From Micromussa lordhowensis (lineage: Eukaryota > Cnidaria > Anthozoa > Scleractinia > Lobophylliidae), in contig OZ026606.1 in NCBI GenBank assembly GCA_964020085.1, positions 6,257,783 through 6,321,782 on the forward strand: a stretch of DNA of 64,000 bases, written 5' to 3'. Under the pieces are notes generated by a model, which was not told where the DNA came from, did no database searches, and saw only the letters and a program-made list of their open reading frames with translations. Positions 22,130-34,714 of this stretch are shown one piece after another (within the stretch, counting starts at the first letter, position 1; the number at the start of each line of letters is the position of its first letter). The position numbers were made by a program, and so were the translations under genes.

Positions 22130-23466
22130 TCAAGAGCACCGAGAGCGCACAGGGCTAACTGTCGGTAGACCAGAGCGCCTACCACGAATTACCGTCCTTT
22201 TAGCCGAGCGACCCGGCCTTTGAGGAAGAGGAGGGCCAAGATCAGTAAGGTCACTATCATCTGAAGGCTTCCTCTTCCGATTACCGCCACTAGTATCCAT
22301 TTCGAAATCATCACTATCATCAACAGATTTGGGCAAGGACGTTTCAGAAGCAGCACTCAATTGGGGCTTTGGATTATCTTTATCAACAATTTGTAAGTCA
22401 CAATCTAAAATAGTGTTTCCATTTATATTTTCACTTTCATCAGTACTATTACCCTCTACATTGATACTTTCATTTATAAGTTCACTGTTATTAATATTCT
22501 GACTACCATTACTTTCAACACTAGATTCTTTATCAATGGTGGCTTCAACGGGTAGAAGGATGCTCTGACTCTCAGAAGAGAAGTCAGAAATCGACACAGG
22601 GGACGACTGAGATGAAGAGGAAAACGCATCAATCGCAGATCCAGAGCTAACAACAACAGCAGAAGGAAAAGATCCTGGATCCACAACGGCCTCAGAGGCC
22701 GAGGCACCCTGGGCAGGAGAGCCAGAAAGAGAAGGCCCCGGATCCACATCAGCCTCAGAGGCCGAGGTGCCCTGGGCAGGAGGATCTTGATTATCATTAA
22801 CATCAGCTTCTTCACCAGGATCAGTACTATTGGAAGGTCCCGTTGGAGGGGGATCTTGAGCAGCAGCGGCCCTAGTGCCCCAGGCATTAGTGCAGTGACG
22901 GGCAAGATGACCCGATTCACCACAGCGATGACACTTGTCCTTGTCAGGGCAATCATTGGCTTTGTGACCCTGAGCGCCACAAGAGTTACAAATAATCGGC
23001 TAGCCCTTATACCAAACCCTACAAACAAATCCATTAATTGACACTAGTCTAGGGGGTTCCTCTCGATGACAATATCGATAAGACGGGTCCCCGTGAAAAT
23101 ATCCTGATGAGAAATGTACTTTTGGAGACGGATCCCCTTAGCTTTCCCATACGTTCTAAAGAGTGTATCAATAGGGGCAGCATCTTCCTCATATGGATAG
23201 TCAAAAAGGTGAACAATGGTCGAAGGGGGGCCACCATCCATACGACACCACATGCCAAAAAGACGAACACCAGCGGAATTTAGAACTTTGATTGCACTGT
23301 CCTCAGAATCAAAAGTGACTCTAATAGAGTCAGGAAACTGCTGGACGGCTTTAATACGAAGACCTTCGAACTTTTTGACGATTTCCTCCAGTATTTCATC
23401 CCTGGATTTTCCGGAGAGTTTACGGCCTACTTGAATATTAACGGTCCGGCGGTGATCGCTAACCAT
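22130..23466 (-). pseudogene. LINE ORF1 (nucleic-acid-binding protein), frameshifted
   Basis: I place the start at the ATG at 23466, giving MVSDHRRTVNIQVGRKL, because upstream codons are low-complexity. The N-terminal half (to about 23047) looks like the RNA-binding ORF1 domain of Tx1-type LINEs. Two CCHC zinc knuckles follow (22949-22990 and 22892-22933, both C-X2-C-X4-H-X4-C), then a Ser/Glu/Asp-rich region and a basic C-terminus. A one-base shift near 23040 and a TAG at 23000-23002 (KG-stop-PII, probably from CAG) break the frame. About 445 codons overall; the stop lies 18 nt before ORF2. Confidence 0.8.
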
Positions 23467-23625
23467 GTTTAGAAGAGATGTGTAGCAAAGGTCTAAAAGA
23501 CCGAAATGTCGGGAAAAAAAAGAAGAAAAAGGAGAGGCCGAAGGGCCAAGAGGCCAAAAGGCCAAAAGGCCAAAGCTCGATCGGAAACGAGCAGAAAAAA
23601 AAGCACAAAAATACCAAGAAAGGCA

Positions 23626-24030
23626 CTTACCCACCTACAAAATATATACCCGTCTACAAATATTTTATTTGCGTATTTATTAGTGGAAAATTACCCACCA
23701 ACAAAATAAACGCGGGGCTATTTGCCCGTCGACAAAAATTACAATTAAGTATTTATTTGTGGGAATATTTACCCACCTACAAAATATATACGGGGCTATT
23801 TACCCGTCTACAAATAAGCTTACTTATTCGCGGAAAGTTTAACCCAACAAAAAGAACGGGGTTGTTTACCCGTCTACAAAAATTATAAATAAGTATTTAT
23901 TTGTGGGGCTATTTACCCACCTACAATATTTATTAATGCTTTGCTTGTAATCGCAGAACTTTTAATTAACGGGGCTATTTAACCGCCTATTAAAATAAAC
24001 ACGGGGCTATTACCCGCCTACAAAGTAATT
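23626..24030 (-). repeat. Degenerate short repeats in the LINE 5' region
   Basis: About eleven copies of a motif reading (plus strand) ACCCRYCTACAAA, several preceded by GGGGCTATTT, spaced irregularly by 20-70 bp with AT-rich sequence between. Promoter-bearing monomers are known in the 5' UTRs of some L1 elements; a promoter role here is inferred. No ORF was recognised. Confidence 0.75.
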
Positions 24031-24176
24031 GAAATGAGCAAGCAGGAGTAAATAAGAAAAAACAATCGGCCAATACGACCGATCAAAGACAGCTGAATAA
24101 GAAAAAGCAGCAACAAGATTTTGAAAAAACACACGAGCAAATGTGAAAGGGGCGCCAATGAGACGCACCACAGGGG

Positions 24177-24381
24177 GGTAAATATGAAAACAATCGATCA
24201 ACAAGACCGACTAAAGATAAATTTGGATGAAACACACGATAATATGGGAAAAAAATTAGAAAGGACACGGCACACAATTGGTAAATATGAAAACAATCGA
24301 TCAACAAGACCGACTAAAGATAAATTTGGATGAAACACACGATAATATGGAAAAAAATAGAAAGGACACGGCACACAATTG
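24177..24381 (-). repeat. 103-bp tandem duplication in the LINE 5' region
   Basis: Two adjacent, nearly identical copies (24177-24279 and 24280-24381) beginning GGTAAATATGAAAACAATCG. They differ by small A-run changes. A partial, diverged continuation may lie to the left; nothing coding is evident. Confidence 0.85.
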
Positions 24382-24708
24382 GAGAGATAAAGCAGTAATG
24401 AAAAAGCCAAAAATAGCAACCTACAATGAGGTTAAGCCGGACGGCTAAAAAACTGGCACAAAGGAAAAGCTCTCGGCCGAAGAGCGGAGTTGAGCAAGAA
24501 GTTATCAGAGAAAGAAGAAAAGGCGCAAAAAGATGCCGCTTACCCCAGGTTAGGTCAGGGCGACCAGCATGAAGTCCCTGGGAGGGTCACGGCAAAGATT
24601 GCAAGAAGTAAAAACTTACCAAAATCTGAATCCTGATGAAAGGAGGTGATCACAGTACTTGCTTCTATGAGAAAGATCGCGGTACTTGCTTCTACCACAA
24701 GCGTTCAC
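24382..24708 (-). other. LINE 5' end
   Basis: The 5'-most roughly 330 nt of the element on the minus strand. It contains two copies of GTACTTGCTTCTA 27 bp apart (24655-24667 and 24682-24694) and CCCTGGGAGGGTCACGG, but no coding frame. The boundary at 24708/24709 is set by resumption of satellite sequence. Confidence 0.55.
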
Positions 24709-25928
24709 CTGGATCCAACAATTCCTGGCTGTCTGCCTGCCTGCCTGCCAACGAAATGGCTTGGGTGCAAACTGTGTCGATGAACGGGAACGTCCAACAC
24801 ATGTGGGATGCGTTGTCTGTAATACTTAAAATAAACTCACGACAGCTGAAAAACAACGCATTTCAATTCTCTTGGCAGTCTAGCAACTTGCCAAGCTCTA
24901 TGCTGATCTATCGAACTAACAATTTGCTTGAATCTAGTCCATTTTAACTTGTCTGACATGTACGCACTCTCAGTCGGACCTCCAATCTTCAAAAACTATC
25001 CACCCCGACTATTTATGCTAATATTCCCAAGGGACGTCAGGGTGGCCAAATGGTTAACGTGGTGCGCTACGAAGACAGCGAAGGTCGCAGGTCGTGGGTT
25101 CGAATCACACTACCGCATAGGGGTTATTCTCAAACTGGCTTGGGGGCCGAATAACCTCTCCCCGGCTACGTGGTACGTGGAGATTTGGGTCTGCGAACAA
25201 GGAATTACTCTCAAACTGGCTTGGGGGCCGAGTAATTCCTCCCCCAAGAAGTCCTGCGAGGTTTTTTTGGTTTTTATTTCTGCTTGTCTTGATTTTCCTG
25301 ATCATTTTTTTTCCTTTTTCCTGCTCGTAATTCCTTGTTAGTTTTGCTTTTCCCTACTTTCGGTATTTTTTTCATCTTTTCATCAGCGCTAGAAACGGAA
25401 AAACAAGAAGCGTTTTGCGGCATTATGGCTTCCTAAGATTTTTAATTTAGCCCGCGGTGAAATTTTAAGTTAGTTTCTTTGTTTTCTTGGCTTAAACTCA
25501 CTTCTACCAAACATAGGTTGTATTTGATTTTATTTGATGTGACTTGATTGCAGAATAATTCTTCAATGATCAACTGTTTCATCAAGTCGCAACCTGCCAG
25601 AAACTACATTATCGCGTGTTCAGTGTACTATTTCTTTGGCATTTGAGATCATCTGGTTCAGAGCGACAACAACGTTTGAACTCCACGAGGGTGTTCACGT
25701 CTTAAAACATGGCCACGAACAGAGTGAAAGGAAATCTCGTCAAAGACCGACCGATCGTGAGTAGCATTTCCTTGCTTTCTCCAATTGAGGCGTTTCCGGG
25801 CTAGCTAACTATGAGAAAAAACTGTCTGTCATTCGCTAGCGGGAGAGAGATTTGTTTGTGTGACTACCGGTCGATGATCATTGACGTAGGGACAACATAC
25901 GGAGTGTTCGCTTACTCCTAATTGTGGC

Positions 25929-27699
25929 CTAGTTTGCTTGAAGTTCAATCGATTCTCGATGTACGAAGCTCTTGTTCAGTCCATTTAGGACGATGCAGGC
26001 CTTCACAGAAAGCCATAGTTCAGCTCTCCGCTGCGGTTTTGATATGTGGAGGTTTGTGTTGACAAGACGCGAACTTTTTGTTGGAAGCACGGTTATTTTA
26101 ATTGTACAATTCCTGATTGGATGAAAAGACGTTGGATGTAGTCTTTTTGGCCTCAAAAGCCATACAGGAGAGTAATTTCCTTTTAGATGGAGATGCGCAG
26201 ATGGTACTCTCGAGACGACATGGCCATATTTATGCACAGTTATATATTTCGGTGCATAGTCTTAACACGGTATTCATAACATCAGACATACATCAGTTAA
26301 AAAAAAGAAAATAGGTTGTAGCGTGAACTCACTACCAGTCTATAGCCATTCAAAGTTATTTCGTGTAGTAGCACACTGATAAAGAAGGAATTACTCTGTC
26401 TTTAAGATACACAGAGCTAAATTCCTCGGCAAAGGGACGTTTCCAGCATTCAGCTGGATCCAACAATCCCAACAAGCCCGGAAGGGGCTGGCTGGCTGGC
26501 TGTCTGCCTGCCTGCCTGCCAACGAAATGGCTTGGGTGCAAACTGTGTCGATGAACGGGAACGTCCAACACATGTGGGATGCGTTGTCTGTAATACTTAA
26601 AATAAACTCACGACAGCTGAAAAACAACGCATTTCAATTCTCTTGGCAGTCTAGCAACTTGGCAAGCTCTATGCTGATCTATCGAACTAGCAATTTGCTT
26701 GAATCTAGTCCATTTTAACTTGTCTGACATGCACGCACTCTCAGTCGGACCTCCAAACTTCAAAAACTATCCACCCCGACTATTTATGCTAATATTCCCA
26801 AGGGACGTCAGGGTGGCCAAATGGTTAACGTGGTGCGCTACGAAGACAGCGAAGGTCGCAAGTCGTGGGTTCGAATCACACTACCGCATAGGGGTTATTC
26901 TCAAACTGGCTTGGGGGCCGAATAACCTCTCCCCGGCTACGTGGTACGTGGAGATTTGGGTCTGCGAACAAGGAATTACTCTCAAACTGGCTTGGGGGCC
27001 GAGTAATTCCTCCCCCAAGAAGTCCTGCGAGGTTTTTTTGGTTTTTATTTCTGCTTGTCTTGATTTTCCTGATCATTTTTTTTCCTTTTTCCTGCTTGTA
27101 ATTCCTTGTTAGTTTTGCTTTTCCCTACTTTCGGTTTTTTTTTCATCTTTTCATCAGCGCTAGAAACGGAAAAACAAGAAGCGTTTTGCGGCATTATGGC
27201 TTCCTAAGATTTTTAATTTAGCCCGCGGTGAAATTTTAAGTTACTTTCTTTGTTTTCTTGGCTTAAACTCACTTCTACCAAACATAGGTTGTATTTGATT
27301 TTATTTGATGTGACTTGATTGCAGAATAATTCTTCAATGATCAACTGTTTCATCAAGTCGCAACCTGCCAGAAACTACATTATCGCGTGTTCAGTGTACT
27401 ATTTCTTTGGCATTTGAGATCATCTGGTTCAGAGCGACAACAACGTTTGAACTCCACGAGGGTGTTCACGTCTTAAAACATGGCCACGAACAGAGTGAAA
27501 GGAAATCTCGTCAAAGACCGACCGATCGTGAGTAGCATTTCCTTGCTTTCTCCAATTGAGGCGTTTTCGGGCTAGCTAACTATGAGAAAAAACTGTCTGT
27601 CATTCGCTAGCGGGAGAGAGATTTGTTTGTGTGACTACCGGTCGATGATCATTGACGTAGGGACAACATACGGAGTGTTCGCTTACTCCTAATTGTGGC
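25929..27699 (+). repeat. Macrosatellite unit 11
   Basis: 1771 bp. tRNA-like block 26807-26888 has a private G-to-A (GCAAGTCGTGG). Exon ATG 27480. Private changes AGCACACTGAT and TTGGCAAGC. Confidence 0.95.
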
Positions 27700-29473
27700 C
27701 TAGTTTGCTTGAAGTTCAATCGATTCTCGATGTACGAAGCTCTTGTTCAGTCCATTTAGGACGATGCAGGCCTTCACAGAAAGCCATAGTTCAGCTCTCC
27801 GCTGCGGTTTTGATATGTGGAGGTTTGTGTTGACAAGACGCGAACTTTTTGTTGGAAGCACGGTTATTTTAATTGTACAATTCCTGATTGGATGAAAAGA
27901 CGTTGGATGTAGTCTTTTTGGCCTCAAAAGCCATACAGGAGAGTAATTTCCTTTTAGATGGAGATGCGCAGATGGTACTCTCGAGACGACATGGCCATAT
28001 TTATGCACAGTTATATATTTCGGTGCATAGTCTTAACACGGTATTCATAACATCAGACATACATCAGTTAAAAAAAAGAAAATAGGTTGTAGCGTGAACT
28101 CACTACCAGTCTATAGCCATTCAAAGTTATTTCGTGTAGTAGCACATTGATAAAGAAGGAATTACTCTGTCTTTAAGATACACAGAGCTAAATTCCTCGG
28201 CAAAGGGACGTTTCCAGCATTCAGCTGGATCCAACAATCCCAACAAGCCCGGAAGGGGCTGGCTGGCTGGCTGGCTGTCTGCCTGCCTGCCTGCCAACGA
28301 AATGGCTTGGGTGCAAACTGTGTCGATGAACGGGAACGTCCAACACATGTGGGATGCGTTGTCTGTAATACTTAAAATAAACTCACGACAGCTGAAAAAC
28401 AACGCATTTCAATTCTCTTGGCAGTCTAGCATCTTGCCAAGCTCTATGCTGATCTATCGAACTAACAATTTGCTTGAATCTAGTCCATTTTAACTTGTCT
28501 GACATGCACGCACTCTCAGTCGGACCTCCAAACTTCAAAAACTATCCACCCCGACTATTTATGCTAATATTCCCAAGGGACGTCAGGGTGGCCAAATGGT
28601 TAACGTGGTGCGCTACGAAGACAGCGAAGGTCGCAGGTCGTGGGTTCGAATCACACTACCGCATAGGGGTTATTCTCAAACTGGCTTGGGGGCCGAATAA
28701 CCTCTCCCCGGCTACGTGGTACGTGGAGATTTGGGTCTGCGAACAAGGAATTACTCTCAAACTGGCTTGGGGGCCGAGTAATTCCTCCCCCAAGAAGTCC
28801 TGCGAGGTTTTTTGGTTTTTATTTCTGCTTGTCTTGATTTTACTGATCATTTTTTTTCCTTTTTCCTGCTTGTAATTCCTTGTTAGTTTTGCTTTTCCCT
28901 ACTTTCGGTATTTTGTTCATCTTTTCATCAGCGCTAGAAACGGAAAAACAAGAAGCGTTTTGCGGCATTATGGCTTCCTAAGATTTTTAATTTAGCCCGC
29001 GGTGAAATTTTAAGTTACTTTCTTTGTTTTCTTGGCTTAAACTCACTTCTACCAAACATAGGTTGTATTTGATTTTATTTGATGTGACTTGATTGCAGAA
29101 TAATTCTTCAATGATCAACTGTTTCATCAAGTCGCAACCTGCCAGAAACTACATTATCGCGTGTTCATTGTACTATTTCTTTGGCATTTGAGATCATCTG
29201 GTTCAGAGTGACAACAACGTTTGAACTCCACGAGGGTGTTCACGTCTTAAAACATGGCCACGAACAGAGTGAAAGGAAATCTCGTCAAAGACCGACCGAT
29301 CGTGAGTAGCATTTCCTTGCTTTCTCCAATTGAGGCGTTTTCGGGCTAGCTAACTATGAGAAAAAACTGTCTGTCATTCGCTAGCGGGAGAGAGATTTGT
29401 TTGTGTGACTACCGGTCGATGATCATTGACGTAGGGACAACATACGGAGTGTTCGCTTACTCCTAATTGTGGC
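27700..29473 (+). repeat. Macrosatellite unit 12
   Basis: 1774 bp. tRNA-like block 28582-28663, exon ATG 29254. The terminator is T6 GG T5. Shares the TTCATCTTTTC variant with units 10 and 11. Confidence 0.95.
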
Positions 29474-31168
29474 CTAGTTTGCTTGAAGTTCAATCGATTC
29501 TCGATGTACGAAGCTCTTGTTCAGTCCATTTAGGACGATGCAGGCCTTCACAGAAAGCCATAGTTCAGCTCTCCGCTGCGGTTTTGATATGTGGAGGTTT
29601 GTGTTGACAAGACGCGAACTTTTTGTTGGAAGCACGGTTATTTTAATTGTACAATTCCTGATTGGATGAAAAGACGTTGGATGTAGTCTTTTTGGCCTCA
29701 AAAGCCATACAGGAGAGTAATTTCCTTTTAGATGGAGATGCGCAGATGGTACTCTCGAGACAACATGGCCATATTTATGCACAGTTATATATTTCGGTGC
29801 ATAGTCTTAACACGGTATTCATAACATCAGACATACATCAGTTAAAAAAAAGAAAATAGGTTGTAGCGTGAACTCACTACCAGTCTATAGCCATTCAAAG
29901 TTATTTCGTGTAGTAGCACATTGATAAAGAAGGAATTACTCTGTCTTTAAGATACACAGAGCTAAATTCCTCGGCAAAGGGACGTTTCCAGCATTCAGCT
30001 GGATCCAACAATCCCAACAAGCCCGGAAGGGGCTGGCTGGCTGGCTGGCGTGCTGGCTGGCTGGCTGGCTGTCTGCCTGCCTGCCTGCCAACGAAATGGC
30101 TTGGGTGCAAACTGTGTCGATGAACGGGAACGTCCAACACATGTGGGATGCGTTGTCGGTAATACTTAAAATAAACTCACGACAGCTGAAAAACAACGCA
30201 TTTCAATGCTCTTGGCAGTCTAGCAACTTGCCAAGCTCTATGCTGATCTATCGAACTAACAATTTGCTTGAATCTAGTCCATTTTAACTTGTCTGACATG
30301 CACGCACTCTCAGTCGGACCTCCAAACTTCAAAAACTATCCACCCCGACTATTTATGCTAATATTCCCAAGGGACGTCAGGGTGGCCAAATAACCTCTCC
30401 CCGGCTACGTGGTACGTGGAGATTTGGGTCTGCGAACAAGGAATTACTCTCAAACTGGCTTGGGGGCCGAGTAATTCCTCCCCCAAGAAGTCCTGCGAGG
30501 TTTTTTTGGTTTTTATTTCTGCTTGTCTTGATTTTCCTGATCATTTTTTTTTTCCTTTTTCCTCCTCGTAATTCCTTGTTAGTTTTGCTTTTCCCTACTT
30601 TCGGTATTTTTTTAACTTTTCATCAGCGCTAGAAACGGAAAAACAAGAAGCGTTTTGCGGCATTATGGCTTCCTAAGATTTTTAATTTAGCCCGCGGTGA
30701 AATTTTAAGTTACTTTCTTTGTTTTCTTGGCTTAAACTCAATTCTACCAAACATAGGTTGTATTTGATTTTATTTGATGTGACTTGATTGCAGAATAATT
30801 CTTCAATGATCAACTGTTTCATCAAGTCGCAACCTGCCAGAAACTACATTATCGCGTGTTCAGTGTACTATTTCTTTGGCATTTGAGATCATCTGGTTCA
30901 GAGCGACAACAACGTTTGAACTCCACGAGGGTGTTCACGTCTTAAAACATGGCCACGAACAGAGTGAAAGGAAATCTCGTCAAAGACCGACCGATCGTGA
31001 GTAGCATTTCCTTGCTTTCTCCAATTGAGGCGTTTTCGGGCTAGCTAACTATGAGAAAAAACTGTCTGTCATTCGCTAGCGGGAGAGAGATTTGTTTGTG
31101 TGAAAACCGGTCGATGATCATTGACGTAGGGACAACATACGGAGTGTTCGCTTACTCCTAATTGTGGC
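29474..31168 (+). repeat. Macrosatellite unit 13, lacking the tRNA-like block
   Basis: 1695 bp. About 101 bp are deleted at 30391/30392, removing box A downstream sequence, box B and the first hairpin while keeping the second. The break lies between GGCCAAAT and GGCCGAAT, a microhomology. The microsatellite is the most expanded and is interrupted by GGCGTGCT (30031-30070). Exon ATG 30949. Confidence 0.95.
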
Positions 31169-32939
31169 CTAGTTTGCTTAAAGTTCAATCGATTCTCGAT
31201 GTACGAAGCTCTTGTTCAGTCCATTTAGAACGATGCAGGCCTTCACAGAAAGCCATAGTTCAGCTCTCCGCTGCGGTTTTGATATGTGGAGGTTTGTGTT
31301 GACAAGACGCGAACTTTTTGTTGGAAGCACGGTTATTTTAATTGTACAATTCCTGATTGGATGAAAAGACGTTGGATGTAGTCTTTTTGGCCTCAAAAGC
31401 CATACAGGAGAGTAATTTCCTTTTAGATGGAGATGCGCAGATGGTACTCTCGAGACGACATGGCCATATTTATGCACAGTTATATATTTCGGTGCATAGT
31501 CTTAACACGGTATTCATAACATCAGAGATACATCAGTTAAAAAAAAGAAAATAGGTTGTAGCGTGAACTCACTACCAGTCTATAGCCATTCAAAGTTATT
31601 TCGTGTAGTAGCACATTGATAAAGAAGGAATTACTCTGTCTTTAAGATACACAGAGCTAAATTCCTCGGCAAAGGGACGTTTCCAGCATTCAGCTGGATC
31701 CAACAATCCCAACAAGCCCGGAAGGGGCTGGCTGGCTGGCTGTCTGCCTGCCTGCCTGCCAACGAAATGGCCTGGGTGCAAACTGTGTCGATGAACGGGA
31801 ACGTCCAACACATGTGGGATGCGTTGTCTGTAATACTTAAAATAAACTCACGACAGCTGAAAAACAACGCATTTCAATTCTCTTGGCAGTCTAGCAACTT
31901 GCCAAGCTCTATGCTGATCTATCGAACTAACAATTTGCTTGAATCTAGTCCATTTTAACTTGTCTGACATGCACGCACTCTCAGTCGGACCTCCAAACTT
32001 CAAAAACTATCCACCCCGACTATTTATGCTAATATTCCCAAGGGACGTCAGGGTGGCCAAATGGTTAACGTGGTGCGCTACGAAGACAGCGAAGGTCGCA
32101 GGTCGTGGGTTCGAATCACACTACCGCATAGGGGTTATTCTCAAACTGGCTTGGGGGCCGAATAACCTCTCCCCGGCTACGTGGTACGTGGAGATTTGGG
32201 TCTGCGAACAAGGAATTACTCTCAAACTGGCTTGGGGGCCGAGTAATTCCTCCCCCAAGAAGTCCTGCGAGGTTTTTTTGGTTTTTATTTCTGCTTGTCT
32301 TGATTTTCCTGATCATTTTTTTTTCCTTTTTCCTGCTCGTAATTCCTTGTTAGTTTTGCTTTTCCCTACTTTCGGTATTTTTTTAACTTTTCATCAGCGC
32401 TAGAAACGGAAAAACAAGAAGCGTTTTGCGGCATTATGGCTTCCTAAGATTTTTAATTTAGCCCGCGGTGAAATTTTAAGTTACTTTCTTTGTTTTCTTG
32501 GCTTAAACTCACTTCTACCAAACATAGGTTGTATTTGATTTTATTTGATGTGACTTGATTGCAGAATAATTCTTCAATGATCAACTGTTTCATCAAGTCG
32601 CAACCTGCCAGAAACTACATTATCGCGTGTTCAGTGTACTATTTCTTTGGCATTTGAGATCATCTGGTTCAGAGCGACAACAACGTTTGAACTCCACGAG
32701 GGTGTTCACGTCTTAAAACATGGCCACGAACAGAGTGAAAGGAAATCTCGTCAAAGACCGACCGATCGTGAGTAGCATTTCCTTGCTTTCTCCAATTGAG
32801 GCGTTTTCGGGCTAGCTAACTATGAGAAAAAACTGTCTGTCATTCGCTAGCGGGAGAGAGATTTGTTTGTGTGACTACCGGTCGATGATCATTGACGTAG
32901 GGACAACATACGGAGTGTTCGCTTACTCCTAATTGTGGC
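31169..32939 (+). repeat. Macrosatellite unit 14
   Basis: 1771 bp. tRNA-like block 32047-32128, exon ATG 32720. GCTTAAAG near 31178 shortens the minus-strand ORF by three codons. CAGAGATACATC is shared with units 25 and 27. Confidence 0.95.
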
Positions 32940-34714
32940 CTAGTTTGCTTGAAGTTCAATCGATTCTCGATGTACGAAGCTCTTGTTCAGTCCATTTAGG
33001 ACGATGCAGGCCTTCACAGAAAGCCATAGTTCAGCTCTCCGCTGCGGTTTTGATATGTGGAGGTTTGTGTTGACAAGACGCGAACTTTTTATTGGAAGCA
33101 CGGTTATTTTAATTGTACAATTCCTGATTGGATGAAAAGACGTTGGATGTAGTCTTTTTGGCCTCAAAAGCCATACAGGAGAGTAATTTCCTTTTAGATG
33201 GAGATGCGCAGATGGTACTCTCGAGACGACATGGCCATATTTATGCACAGTTATATATTTCGGTGCATAGTCTTAACACGGTATTCATAACATCAGACAT
33301 ACATCAGTTAAAAAAAAGAAAATAGGTTGTAGCGTGAACTCACTACCAGTCTATAGCCATTCAAAGTTATTTCGTGTAGTAGCACATTGATAAAGAAGGA
33401 ATTACTCTGTCTTTAAGATACACAGAGCTAAATTCCTCGGCAAAGGGACGTTTCCAGCATTCAGCTGGATCCAACAATCCCAACAAGCCCGGAAGGGGCT
33501 GGCTGGCTGGCTGGCTGTCTGCCTGCCTGCCTGCCAACGAAATGGCTTGGGTGCAAACTGTGTCGATGAACGGGAACGTCCAACACATGTGGGATGCGTT
33601 GTCGGTAATAGTTAAAATAAACTCACGACAGCTGAAAAACAACGCATTTCAATGCTCTTGGCAGTCTAGCAACTTGCCAAGCTCTATGCTGATCTATCGA
33701 ACTAACAATTTGCTTGAATCTAGTCCATTTTAACTTGTCTGACATGCACGCACTCTCAGTCGGACCTCCAAACTTCAAAAACTATCCACCCCGACTATTT
33801 ATGCTAATATTCCCAAGGGACGTCAGGGTGGCCAAATGGTTAACGTGGTGCGCTACGAAGACAGCGAAGGTCGCAGGTGGTGGGTTCGAATCACACTACC
33901 GCATAGGGGTTATTCTCAAACTGGCTTGGGGGCCGAATAACCTCTCCCCGGCTACGTGGTACGTGGAGATTTGGGTCTGCGAACAAGGAATTACTCTCAA
34001 ACTGGCTTGGGGGCCGAGTAATTCCTCCCCCAAGAAGTCCTGCGAGGTTTTTTGGGTTTTATTTCTGCTTGTCTTGATTTTCCTGATCATTTTTTTTTTC
34101 CTTTTTCCTGCTCGTAATTCCTTGTTAGTTTTGCTTTTCCCTACTTTCGGTATTTTTTTAACTTTTCATCAGCGCTAGAAACGGAAAAACAAGAAGCGTT
34201 TTGCGGCATTATGGCTTCCTAAGATTTTTAATTTAGCTCGCGGTGAAATTTTAAGTTACTTTCTTTGTTTTCTTGGCTTAAACTCACTTCTACCAAACAT
34301 AGGTTGTATTTGATTTTATTTGATGTGACTTGATTGCAGAATAATTCTTCAATGATCAACTGTTTCATCAAGTCGCAACCTGCCAGAAACTACATTATCG
34401 CGTGTTCAGTGTACTATTTCTTTGGCATTTGAGATCATCTGGTTCAGAGCGACAACAACGTTTGAACTCCACGAGGGTGTTCACGTCTTAAAACATGGCC
34501 ACGAACAGAGTGAAAGGAAATCTCGTCAGAGACCGACCGATCGTGAGTAGCATTTCCTTGCTTTCTCCAATTGAGGCGTTTTCGGGCTAGCTAACTATGA
34601 GAAAAAACTGTCTGTCATTCGCTAGCGGGAGAGAGATTTGTTTGTGTGACTACCGGTCGATGATCATTGACGTAGGGACAACATACGGAGTGTTCGCTTA
34701 CTCCTAATTGTGGC
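32940..34714 (+). repeat. Macrosatellite unit 15
   Basis: 1775 bp. tRNA-like block 33822-33903 with C-to-G just before box B (AGGTGGTGGG). Exon ATG 34495; one exon codon changes K to R (GTCAGAGAC). TTAGCTCGCGG is shared with units 17, 19 and 20. Confidence 0.95.

Larger units (their letters stand above)
18260..24708 (-). mobile_element. L1/Tx1-type LINE, near full length, decayed
   Basis: A non-LTR retrotransposon inserted antisense to the satellite. On the minus strand it has a repeat-rich 5' region (24708 to about 23467), ORF1 (RNA-binding, two CCHC knuckles), ORF2 (AP endonuclease, reverse transcriptase, C-terminal zinc motif), a roughly 300-nt 3' UTR and an A20 tail (18260-18279). CTGGATCCAACAAT occurs at 18217-18230 and at 24709-24722, consistent with an imperfect target duplication that later lost internal bases. 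ORF1 plus endonuclease plus a YADD reverse transcriptase fits the L1 superfamily. The two-knuckle ORF1 and insertion into a tandem repeat favour the Tx1 branch. Three frameshifts and one stop imply this copy is dead. Confidence 0.9.
17692..25928 (+). repeat. Macrosatellite unit 10, split by L1/Tx1-type LINE
   Basis: Left part 17692-18259, right part 24709-25928; the LINE lies between them inside the microsatellite. tRNA-like block 25036-25117, exon ATG 25709. The right part shares TTCATCTTTTCATCAG with units 11 and 12, replacing the usual TTAACTTTTCATCAG. Confidence 0.95.

Noticed and set aside
24541..24680. U1 snRNA-like resemblance (ACTTACC near 24615, GATCAC, CAGGGCGA)
   Set aside because: The short matches are in the wrong order and spacing for U1 and lie in the LINE 5' region; there is no Sm site or overall match.
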